NCBI RefSeq assembly: GCF_025971945.1
Contig: NZ_JAPDHW010000009.1
Coordinates: 62,001 to 126,000, forward strand
DNA from: Chryseobacterium kimseyorum
GTDB lineage: Bacteria > Bacteroidota > Bacteroidia > Flavobacteriales > Weeksellaceae
Reading direction: 5' to 3'
DNA: 64,000 nt
The notes under the pieces are model-generated. The model did no database searches and was not told where the DNA came from. It saw nothing but the letters and a program-made list of their open reading frames with translations. Positions within the stretch are counted from its first letter, which is position 1; every line of letters starts with the position of its first letter. This document shows, piece by piece, positions 33,572-43,500 of the stretch. A program made the translations under genes and the position numbers.

Positions 33572-33654
33572 TGACATCTGACCGCCAAAAGTATAAAGCT
33601 GGAAGGTCAGATAAAGTTTCAAACTGTGACAGAGTATTTAAAGCTGAAATATAT

Positions 33655-33751
33655 AAACCCGAAGGGTTTAATTTGAATAGCCGTCGGTGAAACCGATGGA
33701 AAAAGAACCTGTTAAATTCAGAACCCTGAAAGGGTTCAATTTAAATAACCA
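33655..33751. repeat. Two copies of a GAA-loop hairpin repeat
   Basis: Copy 1: AAACCC-GAA-GGGTTT (33655-33669), then AATTTGAATA, then CCGTCGGT-GAA-ACCGATGG (33681-33699). Copy 2: GAACCCT-GAA-AGGGTTC (33721-33737), then AATTTAAATAACC with a decayed second hairpin. The layout resembles REP-like palindromes dispersed in Bacteroidota genomes. No coding potential. Confidence 0.6.
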
Positions 33752-33807
33752 CCAACACAGCCGATCAAAAAAAAAATCAAACGGCTTTAGCCAAAACTTA
33801 AAGAAAT

Positions 33808-34515
33808 ATGAGTTTAAAACTAAAACATCTTCCACTTTTACTCCTACCATTTTCACTGAACTTAAATGCTCAGGAATTAAAAACCACATTCAGTAAAGAC
33901 GTAAAACGTGCAGAAAAAATATCCTATATCCTCGATTATCCTAAAAATGCAAAAGGAAAAATACCGTTGGTGGTTTTCCTGCATGGTTCCGGCGAACGGG
34001 GAAATGATCTCGAAAAAGTAAAAGCGCACAGTCCTTTTACGTATAAGAATTTAATCAAAGAGCCGGTCGCAATTTTAGCACCTCAATGTCCGGCAGATAC
34101 TTGGTGGGACACGGTGACGGTGTATCACTTAATCAAAGAAATTCAGTCAAAGTACAAGATCGACGATTCCAGAATTTACCTTACCGGTCTTTCAATGGGT
34201 GGTTGGGGAACTCTGAAATTAGCGATGGAACATCCCGAAATGTTTGCAGCAGTTGTTTCTGTTTGTGCACCGACCGACAGAGTGATGTACGCAAATATTC
34301 ATCAGTACAAAAATCTCAACATGAAGATTTATCACGGCGGAATGGATGATGTTGTTTTGCCCGAAAATGCTTTTAATTTCTACCAAAAACTCCATCCGGT
34401 CAATCCATCAGCAGAATTGACGATCTTCCCGAATGATAATCACAACTCCTGGGATTCAACTTATTCAAATCCTGCCTTGTACGAATGGATGTTAAGTAAG
34501 AAGAAAGAAAAATAA
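33808..34515 (+). CDS. Secreted alpha/beta-hydrolase (carboxylesterase/PhoB-PHB-like)
   Basis: A 235-residue exported hydrolase with a signal peptide ending LNA|Q. The fold motifs are VVFLHGSGERGND near residue 54-66 (oxyanion hole) and LTGLSMGGWGTLKLA near 126-140, with nucleophile serine in GLSMGG; an aspartate in GGMDDVV near 182-188 and a histidine in NDNHNSWD near 209-216 complete the triad. It resembles family 1 carbohydrate esterase-like enzymes often found in sugar loci. Its place between the glucanases and the GH3 gene suggests removal of an acyl group from the glycan. Substrate is unproven. Confidence 0.82.
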   Translation: MSLKLKHLPLLLLPFSLNLNAQELKTTFSKDVKRAEKISYILDYPKNAKGKIPLVVFLHGSGERGNDLEKVKAHSPFTYKNLIKEPVAILAPQCPADTWWDTVTVYHLIKEIQSKYKIDDSRIYLTGLSMGGWGTLKLAMEHPEMFAAVVSVCAPTDRVMYANIHQYKNLNMKIYHGGMDDVVLPENAFNFYQKLHPVNPSAELTIFPNDNHNSWDSTYSNPALYEWMLSKKKEK

Positions 34516-34546
34516 TGTTAGGACTTCATTAAAATCTATTCATAAA

Positions 34547-35113
34547 ATGACTCAACAGATAAAAGATACACTTATTTACGAAAATCAGGAATTTTACTTA
34601 GATGTTGAATTAATCGAAGGATATTTCCTTGAATTTCCAGAGAAACGTCCTGAATTCGAAATCTCGTGTAGTGCGCTTTGGAAAGGATATATTGCACAGT
34701 TTGAAGTGAAAAATGATGAGTTGTGTATCAATAAACTGGAATGGTTAACTGACATAGATTTTAATATGAAATCTTTACGAGAAGAAATTTTCCCGGAAAA
34801 TAAGTTTGAATGGTATTCTGGGCTTATTAGAATAGATGATTTCAAAGGTGAATTTGGAGATGAACCAAAAGATGGGATATTTGAATATTTAGAAATTCTT
34901 AATGGAAACTTTAAGCAAAAAAGAATTTTCAACTATTCCGAATTGCAGGAATTTAAAAAAGCGCAATATGAATATTTTTTAATTTCTGAAGAAATCGAAC
35001 AGGTTTATGATTTTTGGAGAAGAAACAATGAAAATGGAATTGTTAAGAAAGATTTTGTTAACAAGATTATTTTAAAAAACATAATGCAATATATCCGAGA
35101 AGTATATGTTTAG
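34547..35113 (+). CDS. Protein of unknown function within the sugar locus
   Basis: A 188-residue cytoplasmic protein with no signal peptide and a net acidic charge. The text is rich in aromatic residues and in Glu/Lys (EFYLDVELIEGYFLEFPEKRPEF, EIFPENKFEWYSGLIRIDDFKG). I do not recognise a family; small acidic proteins of this style occur as immunity or hypothetical proteins in Bacteroidota. It lies 31 bases after the hydrolase gene and 135 before bglX on the same strand, but nothing ties it to sugar use. Confidence 0.6.
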   Translation: MTQQIKDTLIYENQEFYLDVELIEGYFLEFPEKRPEFEISCSALWKGYIAQFEVKNDELCINKLEWLTDIDFNMKSLREEIFPENKFEWYSGLIRIDDFKGEFGDEPKDGIFEYLEILNGNFKQKRIFNYSELQEFKKAQYEYFLISEEIEQVYDFWRRNNENGIVKKDFVNKIILKNIMQYIREVYV

Positions 35114-35248
35114 TTGAAAATAACATTTGCTGAGTGGAAACTCCCTTGCGAAAACATAGCAAGGACGATTTAGAAAAAAATCTTAGCAAACGTTGCGTCG
35201 AAAAATTAAAATTAAAAAAAAAAGAAATATAATTAAAGAAGAAGATAC

Positions 35249-37576
35249 ATGAAAAAGTTAATTGTAATCGCCACTTTGGCATTGGCACCAATGTTCTCGG
35301 CACAGGAAATGGTCACGAAGCCCGTTCAGTCTTATCAGACTGCGCAGTATCAGGCAAAGAAAAAAGCTTTTGTCGATGCACTTTTGGCTAAAATGACCTT
35401 AGACGAAAAAATAGGACAATTAAATTTGCCAAGTTCAGGTGATTTTACCACAGGTCTAGCAAAAAGTTCAGACATCGGAAAAAAAGTAGAGCAGGGATTA
35501 GTCGGTGGACTTTTCAATATAAAAGGTGCTGAGAAAATTAAAGCTGTGCAAAAAGTAGCGGTAGAAAACAGCCGCCTGAAAATTCCTTTGATCTTCGGAA
35601 TGGACGTTATTCATGGTTATGAAACAACATTCCCAATTCCATTAGGATTGGCAGCTTCATGGGATATGAATCTGGTTCAGCAATCTGCAAGAGTAGCTGC
35701 AAGAGAAGCCGCAGCAGACGGAATCAACTGGACCTTCTCGCCAATGGTGGATATTTCCCGCGAACCGAGATGGGGAAGGGTTTCCGAAGGTTCAGGTGAA
35801 GATCCGTATTTAGGAAGTGAAATTTCGAAAAACATGGTTTACGGTTATCAGGGGAAAGATTTAGCGAATGGAACCAATATTTTAGCTTGTGTAAAACACT
35901 TTGCATTATACGGAGCTGGTGAAGCGGGTAGAGATTACAACACCGTGGACATGAGCCACGTGAGAATGTTTAACGAATATTTTCCACCCTACAAAGCGGC
36001 TGTTGATGCAGGTGTTGCTTCGGTGATGGCTTCTTTCAATGAAGTGGACGGCGTGCCGGCAACCGGAAACAGATGGTTACAGACTGAAGTTTTAAGAAAC
36101 CAGTGGAAATTCAAAGGTTTTGTCGTTACAGATTATACCGGAATCAACGAAATGGTGGATCACGGAATGGGAGATCTGCAGCAGGTATCGGCTTTGGCTT
36201 TGAAAGCTGGTGTTGATATGGATATGGTTGGAGAAGGCTTTTTAACCACATTAAAAAAATCTCTGGCTGAAGGAAAAGTAACTCAGGCGGAAATCGATAT
36301 GGCTGCTAAAAGAATTCTGGAAGCTAAATACGACTTAGGCTTATTTGATAATCCTTACAAACACGGAGATGTAAAATTGGCTGCAAAAGAAGTCTACAAT
36401 ATGGAAAACCGTAATATCGCCAGAAGTGCAGCAGCTCAGTCGATGGTTTTGATGAAAAATGAAAATCAGGTTTTACCATTGAAAAAATCAGGAACGGTCG
36501 CGGTGATCGGTCCGTTGGTCAACAACTCAATGAATATGCCGGGAACATGGAGTGTTGCTTCGAAGCATGCCAATGCAGTCAATCTGATGCAGGGTCTTCA
36601 GGCAAACTTCGGAAAAGAAGTGAAATTCCTTTCTGCAAAAGGTGCGAACATTGATTACGATGCTAAGCTCGAAGAAATCTACGCAGCGCACGGCAAGAAA
36701 ACCGACAGAGACAACCGTTCAAAAGAAGCCTTATTAAAAGAAGCTGTTGATATTGCCAACAAAGCTGATGTCATTGTTTTGGCTATTGGAGAATCTGCCG
36801 AAATGAGCGGAGAATCTTCTTCAAGAACTGAAATCACCATACCTCAATCACAAGTTGATTTATTAAATGAATTGAAAAAGACAGGAAAGCCAATCGCAGT
36901 CGTCCTTTTTACAGGCCGTCCTTTAGCTATAACGAATATCAAAGATACTCCTGATGCAATTCTGAATGTGTGGTTTCCGGGTTCCGAGGCGGGATCTGCG
37001 ATTTCTGATGTTCTTTTCGGAAAAGTAAATCCTTCAGGAAAACTTCCGATGACTTTCCCAAGAAGTCTTGGACAGGTTCCAATTTATTATAATGCTAAAA
37101 ATACAGGCCGGCCTTTAGACCAAAAACTGGTTGATAAATGTGAATATCAAAGATTCCGTTCCAATTATATGGATGAATGTAATACACCATTGTATCCGTT
37201 TGGTTATGGTTTGAGCTATACTAAATTTACCTATTCTGATGTGACAGTTTCCAACGCAAATCCGAAAGGAAATCAGACGGTTCAGGCTTCGGTAACGGTT
37301 ACCAATTCAGGAAATTATGACGGAGCAGAAGTGGTTCAGTTATACATCAGAGATTGGGTAGGAACCATTACAAGACCGGTAAAAGAACTGAAAGGATTCC
37401 AGAAAGTGATGCTGAAAAAAGGAGAATCTAAAAAAGTAACCTTCGATATCACTCCGGAACAGCTTAAATTCTACAACGGAGATTTAAAATACGACTGGGA
37501 AGCCGGAGATTTTGAAATCATGATTGGCACCAATTCTGAAGAAGTTAAACACTCAAAAATTAACTGGACAAAATAA
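35249..37576 (+). CDS. bglX: GH3 beta-glucosidase, periplasmic
   Basis: A 775-residue GH3 enzyme with a signal peptide ending SA|Q. It follows the family layout: an N-terminal TIM barrel with GMDVIHGYETTFPIPLGLAASWD near residue 117-139, nucleophile aspartate D295 in GFVVTDYTG, an alpha/beta sandwich with SAEMSGESSSRTEITIP near 515-531, and a C-terminal fibronectin III domain. It removes terminal glucose from oligosaccharides. In this locus it would finish breakdown of the products of the GH144-type enzymes. The subfamily with sophorose activity cannot be told from the sequence alone. A GNRA-loop terminator follows. Confidence 0.93.
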   Translation: MKKLIVIATLALAPMFSAQEMVTKPVQSYQTAQYQAKKKAFVDALLAKMTLDEKIGQLNLPSSGDFTTGLAKSSDIGKKVEQGLVGGLFNIKGAEKIKAVQKVAVENSRLKIPLIFGMDVIHGYETTFPIPLGLAASWDMNLVQQSARVAAREAAADGINWTFSPMVDISREPRWGRVSEGSGEDPYLGSEISKNMVYGYQGKDLANGTNILACVKHFALYGAGEAGRDYNTVDMSHVRMFNEYFPPYKAAVDAGVASVMASFNEVDGVPATGNRWLQTEVLRNQWKFKGFVVTDYTGINEMVDHGMGDLQQVSALALKAGVDMDMVGEGFLTTLKKSLAEGKVTQAEIDMAAKRILEAKYDLGLFDNPYKHGDVKLAAKEVYNMENRNIARSAAAQSMVLMKNENQVLPLKKSGTVAVIGPLVNNSMNMPGTWSVASKHANAVNLMQGLQANFGKEVKFLSAKGANIDYDAKLEEIYAAHGKKTDRDNRSKEALLKEAVDIANKADVIVLAIGESAEMSGESSSRTEITIPQSQVDLLNELKKTGKPIAVVLFTGRPLAITNIKDTPDAILNVWFPGSEAGSAISDVLFGKVNPSGKLPMTFPRSLGQVPIYYNAKNTGRPLDQKLVDKCEYQRFRSNYMDECNTPLYPFGYGLSYTKFTYSDVTVSNANPKGNQTVQASVTVTNSGNYDGAEVVQLYIRDWVGTITRPVKELKGFQKVMLKKGESKKVTFDITPEQLKFYNGDLKYDWEAGDFEIMIGTNSEEVKHSKINWTK

Positions 37577-37585
37577 ATTATACAC

Positions 37586-37613
37586 AAAGCCATTCGAAAG
37601 AGTGGCTTTTTTA
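37586..37613 (+). terminator. Terminator after bglX
   Basis: AAAGCCA (37586-37592) pairs with TGGCTTT (37603-37609); the inner TTC/GAG pairing closes on a GAAA tetraloop and a T run follows. Confidence 0.85.
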
Positions 37614-37659
37614 TTTCTCCACCAAAATAAAATGTCAGTAATGATATTAAATTTTTCTA

Positions 37660-37752
37660 TTAGAAGCTCTTTCACGCTATCCACTCATACTCCTCGCTCC
37701 AAAGCTTTTGCCGGCGCGTGCTGTGGGGTAACCGTTACTATCGTGGCTAGGG
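37660..37752. repeat. Structured intergenic repeat, copy B (possible Flavo-1-type element)
   Basis: GAAGCTCTTTCACGCTATCC at the left and CCGTTACTATCGTGGCTAG at the right align with copy A (33471). The outer helix is CACG (37673-37676) with CGTG (37742-37745), where copy A has CCTG with CAGG: two base pairs changed together and pairing is kept. The central loop is unrelated in the two copies. Confidence 0.6.
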
Positions 37753-37943
37753 TTTTTGTCTTTAATGACTACTTTTTGTCACCTTAAAAACCTATCAAAT
37801 GTTACCACTGATTCTTAATATTTCCATTCGTCGTAGATGAATCGAAAGGAGCCTAAGCGCCGTGAGATAAAAGCAAATTTTCATTCAACCCTAAACCACT
37901 CCTAAAACCAGCCTCACAATTTTTCTCTCTCAATCAAAATCCG

Positions 37944-37951
37944 TATTTTTG
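37944..37951 (+). promoter_or_regulatory. -7 promoter box of purB
   Basis: TATTTTTG matches TAnnTTTG, leaving about 20 bases before the ATG at 37976. Confidence 0.45.
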
Positions 37952-37975
37952 TGCATCTAAAAAGTAAAAGAAAGA

Positions 37976-39403
37976 ATGAATTCCTACAAAAATCCATTGG
38001 AAGAGCGCTACTCCAGCGAAGAAATGTTGTTTAACTTTTCTCACAACAACAAATTCCAGAATTGGAGAAAGCTTTGGATCGCGTTGGCTGAGATTGAAAA
38101 AGACTTGGGTCTTGACATCACAGACGAGCAAATTGCAGAGTTGAAAGCCAATGTTGATAATATCGATTACGATAAAGCGGCAGATTACGAGAAAAAATTC
38201 CGTCATGATGTGATGGCTCACGTTCACGCTTATGGTGATGTGGCGCCTTCTGCAAAAGGAATTATTCACCTGGGAGCAACTTCGGCATTTGTAGGAGATA
38301 ATACAGATTTAATTCAAATTCGTGACGGACTATTAATTTTAAAGAAAAAGTTGGTGAACGTAATGAAAAATCTTGCTGATTTTTCAATTCAATATAAAGA
38401 TCTTCCAACTTTAGGATTTACCCATTTCCAACCAGCTCAGCTAACGACTGTTGGAAAAAGAGCGACACTTTGGTTACAGAGTTTAGTTTTAGATATCGAA
38501 GAACTTGATTTCTTCTTAGAAACTCTACGTTTCAGAGGAGTAAAAGGAACAACCGGAACTGCAGCAAGTTTCCTGGAGCTTTTCAACGGAGATTATTCTA
38601 AAGTAAAACATTTAGATAAAGAATTGTCAAAAAGATTCGGTTTCGAAAAAGTTTTCGGAGTTTCAGGTCAGACTTACGACAGAAAAATTGATGCGAAAGT
38701 GGTTGCCTTATTAGGAAATATCGCACAGTCTGCACATAAATTCACCAACGATTTACGTTTACTTCAAAATCTAAAAGAAGTTGAAGAACCATTCGAGAAA
38801 AATCAAATTGGTTCATCTGCAATGGCTTACAAACGTAACCCGATGAGAAGCGAAAGAATCGGAGCACTGGCAAAATACGTAATGTCTTTGACGACAAGTT
38901 CTGCAATGGTAGCTTCAACGCAATGGTTTGAAAGAACACTGGACGATTCTGCAAACAAGAGATTAACGATTCCTCAGGCGTTTTTAGCGGTTGATGCAAT
39001 CTTATTGATCTGGAACAACATCATGAACGGAATTGTGGTGTATCCGAACAGAATCAACAAACATATTATGGAAGAACTTCCTTTCATGGCGACGGAATAC
39101 ATCATCATGGAAGAAGTAAAAGCTGGTGGCGACCGTCAGGAAATCCACGAAGTAATCAGAGTTCACTCAATGGAAGCTTCCAAGCAGGTGAAAGAAGAAG
39201 GTAAGGAAAATGATTTGATCGAAAGAATCTTAAACGATCATTCTCTGAAGCTTGATAAATCAAAACTGAAAGAAGTTCTTGATCCTAAAAACTTTATCGG
39301 TTTCGCACCAATACAAACGGAAGAATTCATTGCCAATGAAGTTCAGCCGATTTTGGATGCGAACAGCGAGTTGATTGGTTTAGAATCTGATCTGAAAGTA
39401 TAA
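37976..39403 (+). CDS. purB: Adenylosuccinate lyase
   Basis: A 475-residue enzyme of the fumarase/aspartase superfamily that cleaves SAICAR and adenylosuccinate in purine synthesis. The signature loop SSAMAYKRNPMRSERIGALAKYV lies near residue 280-302, with the catalytic serine at its start. HDVMAHVHAYGDVAPSAKGIIHLGATSAFVGDNTDL near 78-113 holds the substrate-binding residues, and GFTHFQPAQLTTVGKRA lies near 145-161. A UUCG-loop terminator follows directly. The next purine gene, purL, is about 1.1 kb away, so the two are neighbours but not one operon. Confidence 0.97.
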   Translation: MNSYKNPLEERYSSEEMLFNFSHNNKFQNWRKLWIALAEIEKDLGLDITDEQIAELKANVDNIDYDKAADYEKKFRHDVMAHVHAYGDVAPSAKGIIHLGATSAFVGDNTDLIQIRDGLLILKKKLVNVMKNLADFSIQYKDLPTLGFTHFQPAQLTTVGKRATLWLQSLVLDIEELDFFLETLRFRGVKGTTGTAASFLELFNGDYSKVKHLDKELSKRFGFEKVFGVSGQTYDRKIDAKVVALLGNIAQSAHKFTNDLRLLQNLKEVEEPFEKNQIGSSAMAYKRNPMRSERIGALAKYVMSLTTSSAMVASTQWFERTLDDSANKRLTIPQAFLAVDAILLIWNNIMNGIVVYPNRINKHIMEELPFMATEYIIMEEVKAGGDRQEIHEVIRVHSMEASKQVKEEGKENDLIERILNDHSLKLDKSKLKEVLDPKNFIGFAPIQTEEFIANEVQPILDANSELIGLESDLKV

Positions 39404-39406
39404 TTT

Positions 39407-39432
39407 ATGCAGCTTCGGCTGCATATTTTTTT
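39407..39432 (+). terminator. Terminator after purB
   Basis: ATGCAGC (39407-39413), a TTCG tetraloop and GCTGCAT (39418-39424), then ATTTTTTT. It starts three bases after the purB stop. Confidence 0.9.
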
Positions 39433-39441
39433 AATAATTGT

Positions 39442-40458
39442 ATGAAGATTTTTATTTTTTTTCTAATGCTTTTAGGTCCTGTGATAATATTTTCGCAGGA
39501 GTTAAAACTGAATAAAAAAATAAAATCAACTACAGATTTCGAACATTCTATTTCTGGAATTTCGGTGCCAATGAATTTGGGGAGTTTTTCAAGGACAGCT
39601 TTATTTACAAACTCTAAAAATGATAGTGTTTTTTCCGCAGAATATAAAAATGAAAATAGTGATGCTACTTTTCAGTTCAAAATAGTTTTAGGAGGTCTTG
39701 ATGAAGAGAGACTTTTTAATTATTATTTCGAAAATCTTAAAGGCAGAAGATACGGTCCTAAAGAGGCTATCAATAAAACAATAAGTTTTAAAGACGGAAA
39801 TTTTAAACTCAATGGAATTAGCACTTATTTTTCGCATCTTGACAGATTAATCAATGTAAGAGTTTATGATGCCGGATTTTGGATATTTGTTTCAGAAACA
39901 AGTCAGAAAGGAAATGATACATTGGCTCTGGATAATAGACAGGATGAGTTTTTGAAAAAAATAATGCCCTCAAAAATTGTTGAAAAAAATCCTTTGACGA
40001 GATATTCGAATATTTATTATGCAAAAGCCTGTTTCCGTGATTCTTTAATGCTGAGAAGCGCTATGAGTAGTGCAACTAATAAGATGAAATGGATATATGA
40101 AAATGTAAATAAATATGAAAGAGCTTCAGGAATTCCGGGAATTCTTTTAAACTATCAAATCGCAGGAATTAATAGCTTTATTGATTATAAAACGGAAAAA
40201 AATCCAAAACCTAGCAAAGGAGGTTACGAAACAAATAATTTAATTGGCTTCTTTACAAAGCTTAGAGAATCAGGCTTTATAGATGAATTTTTGATGGAGA
40301 GTTATTATTATTTATTAGTTCCTCCAGAAAATCATCAATTTGATTACAAAGGCTACCAAAAGTGGAAACAGGAAAATTCAATCGAGTATAATACTTCTCA
40401 AAAGTACTATCTTATTGTAAATTCGCGGAAAAAAACTGATCTGAATAAAGATGAGTAA
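39442..40458 (+). CDS. Secreted protein of unknown function
   Basis: A 338-residue exported protein with a signal peptide ending IIFS|Q. The mature region is rich in Lys, Asn and aromatic residues with mixed alpha/beta text (LNKKIKSTTDFEHSISGISVP, RVYDAGFWIFVSETSQKG, LTRYSNIYYAKACFRDSLMLRSAM). No catalytic motif or recognised domain is seen. It lies between purB and purL, with a terminator on its left, so it is likely transcribed alone. Its low-complexity, lysine-rich composition suggests a fast-evolving lineage gene. Confidence 0.62.
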   Translation: MKIFIFFLMLLGPVIIFSQELKLNKKIKSTTDFEHSISGISVPMNLGSFSRTALFTNSKNDSVFSAEYKNENSDATFQFKIVLGGLDEERLFNYYFENLKGRRYGPKEAINKTISFKDGNFKLNGISTYFSHLDRLINVRVYDAGFWIFVSETSQKGNDTLALDNRQDEFLKKIMPSKIVEKNPLTRYSNIYYAKACFRDSLMLRSAMSSATNKMKWIYENVNKYERASGIPGILLNYQIAGINSFIDYKTEKNPKPSKGGYETNNLIGFFTKLRESGFIDEFLMESYYYLLVPPENHQFDYKGYQKWKQENSIEYNTSQKYYLIVNSRKKTDLNKDE

Positions 40459-40500
40459 ATTAACAAATAAGTCTAATAATATATAAATATCTGACATCTA

Positions 40501-43500
40501 ATGTCTCAAAACAAAAGAATTTTCGTAGAAAAAAGAGGAATTTTCGATGTAGAAAGTCCAAAAATTTTTGATGAAGTAAAAGCGGTGGTTCCGTCTATCC
40601 AAAGTGTAAAAGTGTACAACGTATACGATATTTTTGGATTAAATGACGGTGAATTCGAAAAAGTGGTCAACAGCACATTCGTGGATCCTGTTACCGATAT
40701 TTTAATCGAAGAAAATCCTGCAGAAGGAGTTTACTTCGCATTGGAATTTTTGCCTGGACAATACGATCAGCGTGCAGATTCTGCACAGCAGTGTATCGCT
40801 TTACTGACTGGAAATGAGAAATCAAAAGTAAGAAGCGGTAAGCTTATGCAGTTTGAAGGCATTTCAGAAGCTGATTTGGTGAAAATCAAAGACCTTTTGA
40901 TCAATAAAGTGGAATCTCAGGAAAAAGATTTGTCAACACTGAATATTCCTGCAGAAGAAACGCCTTCGAAGGTTTTGGTTCACGAAAATTTCATCAGTTT
41001 TGATGATGCTCAGTTGGAAGAATTCTTTAATTCTCACGGCTTTGCATTGGGATTGGATGATTTGAAATTCATTCAGGAATACTTTAAAACTGAAAAGAGA
41101 AATCCTACAGAAACTGAACTGAAAGTTTTAGATACATATTGGAGTGACCACTGCCGTCACACAACATTCGAAACAGAGCTGTCAAACATTGAATTTGAAG
41201 GTCAGTTTAAACATACATTGGAAACTATTTTCAATGATTACATCGAAAAAAGAAAATTCTTAGGCCGCGAATTGAAACCAATCTCTTTAATGGATTTGGC
41301 GACCGTTTGCGGAAGGTATTTCCATAAAACAGGCAACCTGGATAACCTGGTGGTTTCTGACGAAATCAACGCCTGTACGATCCAGATCGAAGCTGAGTAC
41401 GACGGTAAAAAAGAACCGTGGTATTTATTATTCAAAAACGAAACGCACAATCACCCAACAGAAATTGAACCATTTGGTGGTGCTTCAACCTGTTTAGGTG
41501 GTGCGATCAGAGATCCTTTGTCCGGACGTTCATTCGTTTTCCAAGCGATGAGATTGACGGGTGCTGCTGATGTTTTAGAACCTGTAAGTCACACATTGCC
41601 AGGAAAATTACCTCAAAAAACAATCACAAAACAGGCGGCAAACGGTTATTCTTCTTACGGTAACCAAATCGGTCTCGCGACCACAATGGTTTCTGAAATC
41701 TACGATGAAGGCTACAAAGCAAAGAGAATGGAAGTTGGTTTTGTTACCGGCGCCGTTCCTGTAGACTGGGTAAGACGTGAAAAGCCTGAGGCTGGCGATT
41801 CGATCATCATTTTAGGTGGTGCGACTGGTCGTGATGGTGTTGGCGGAGCAAGCGGAAGTTCGAAAGAACAGGATGAAACTTCTATCCACACAATGAGTTC
41901 TGAAGTTCAGAAAGGAAATGCCGTTGAAGAACGTAAAATCCAGAGATTATTCAGAAATCCTGAAGTGACGAGACTGATTAAAAAATCAAATGACTTCGGA
42001 GCAGGTGGAGTTTCAGTAGCCATCGGTGAAATCGCTGATTCTTTGGAGGTTAATCTGGATGTCTTGCCTTTAAAATATGAAGGTTTGAACGGAACCGAGC
42101 TTGCTATTTCTGAATCTCAGGAAAGAATGGCGGTTGTGGTTGAACCAAAAGATAAAGAACAGTTCATCAAATTCTGTGAGGCTGAAAACATTGTGGCTGT
42201 AGAAGTTGCAAAAGTAACAGATTCAGGGAGAATGCAGATGTTCTGGAAAGGTGATAAAATTGTTGATCTTTCAAGAGAATTCTTGGATACCAACGGATGT
42301 TCAAAAAGTCAGGAAGTTAAGATTACGCATCTTAATGAAGTGATAGAAGACACTCCCGTTTTCAACGAAGAGAATTTCTTGAAAATCCTTGCAGATAAAA
42401 ATGTTGCTTCTCAAAAAGGTTTATTAGAGATGTTTGACTCATCAATTGGTGCGACTACGGTTGCGATGCCTTTAGGTGGAAAATATCAGCAGACTTTGAT
42501 GGAAGGAAGCGCTCAGACTTTACCGATTTTAGGAGCTAAAGATATTGAAACCGTTTCCTTTGCAAGTTGGGGATTTGATGCTGAAATTTCAAAGCAAAAC
42601 TCGTTATTGGGAGCTTCTTATGCAGTCGTTGAGAGCGTTGCGAAAATCGTTGCGATGGGTGGCGATTATAAAAATATAAGATTAAGTTTCCAGGAATATT
42701 TTGAGAAATTAGGTCAGAATCCTGAAAAATGGGGCAAGCCTTTGGCTTCACTTTTGGGAGCTTACGATGCGCAGATTAACCTTGGTTTGGCTGCCATTGG
42801 TGGTAAGGATTCAATGAGTGGAACGTATCAGGATTTGAATGTTCCGCCAACGTTGATTTCATTCGCTTGTGCTAACGGTGAGAAGAAAAATGTGATCTCA
42901 CCAGAATTTAAACAGGAAGGAAATAAACTGTATTTTTTCAACCATATTCCACAGGAAAACGGACTTCCAAACTATGAAAATCTGAAAACAGTTTTTGAAT
43001 TGATTTTCGAAAATATCAAGGCAGGAAAAATCGTTTCTGTGAAGACTGTGAAGGAAGGTGGTGTTGCAGTTGCCTTAGCCAAAATGAGTTTTGGGAACAG
43101 ATTAGGGGCTGAAATAACTGTTGCTGATGAGAACGTTTTATTGGCAAAAAATATCGGAAGTCTGATCATTGAATCAATTGAAGAATTAAGTTCTGTTGAT
43201 CTTCAATTAATCGGTGAAGTTGAAAATGTAAATATTCTCAAAATCAGTGGTTTGAATTTTGAAATCGAAAAATTACTTAAAGCGAATACAAATACCTTTG
43301 AGAACCTTTTCTCAACGGTTGAAAAAGAAAAAATAACGGTTGAATTAGATTCAAAACTGAACTCAATTAAACCAAGAAATATAGTTATTAAAAAACACGG
43401 AATTGTACAGCCGAGAGTTTTCGCACCGGTTTTCCCGGGAACAAATTGCGAATATGATACGCTGAATGCATTCCAAAAAGAAGGGGCAATTGTTAGCAGC

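Larger units (their letters stand above)
37614..37975. other. Intergenic region between bglX and purB
   Basis: About 360 bases without a supportable gene. It contains the structured repeat copy B (37660-37752) and the TATTTTTG box at 37944-37951 before purB. The remainder is AT-rich filler. Confidence 0.6.

Noticed and set aside
33508..33896. Short frames in the repeat-rich gap between the glucanase and hydrolase genes
   Set aside because: They run through hairpin repeats; the real hydrolase start is at 33808.
37524..37787. Frame spanning the bglX end and the structured repeat
   Set aside because: It crosses a terminator and the repeat element and has no family text.
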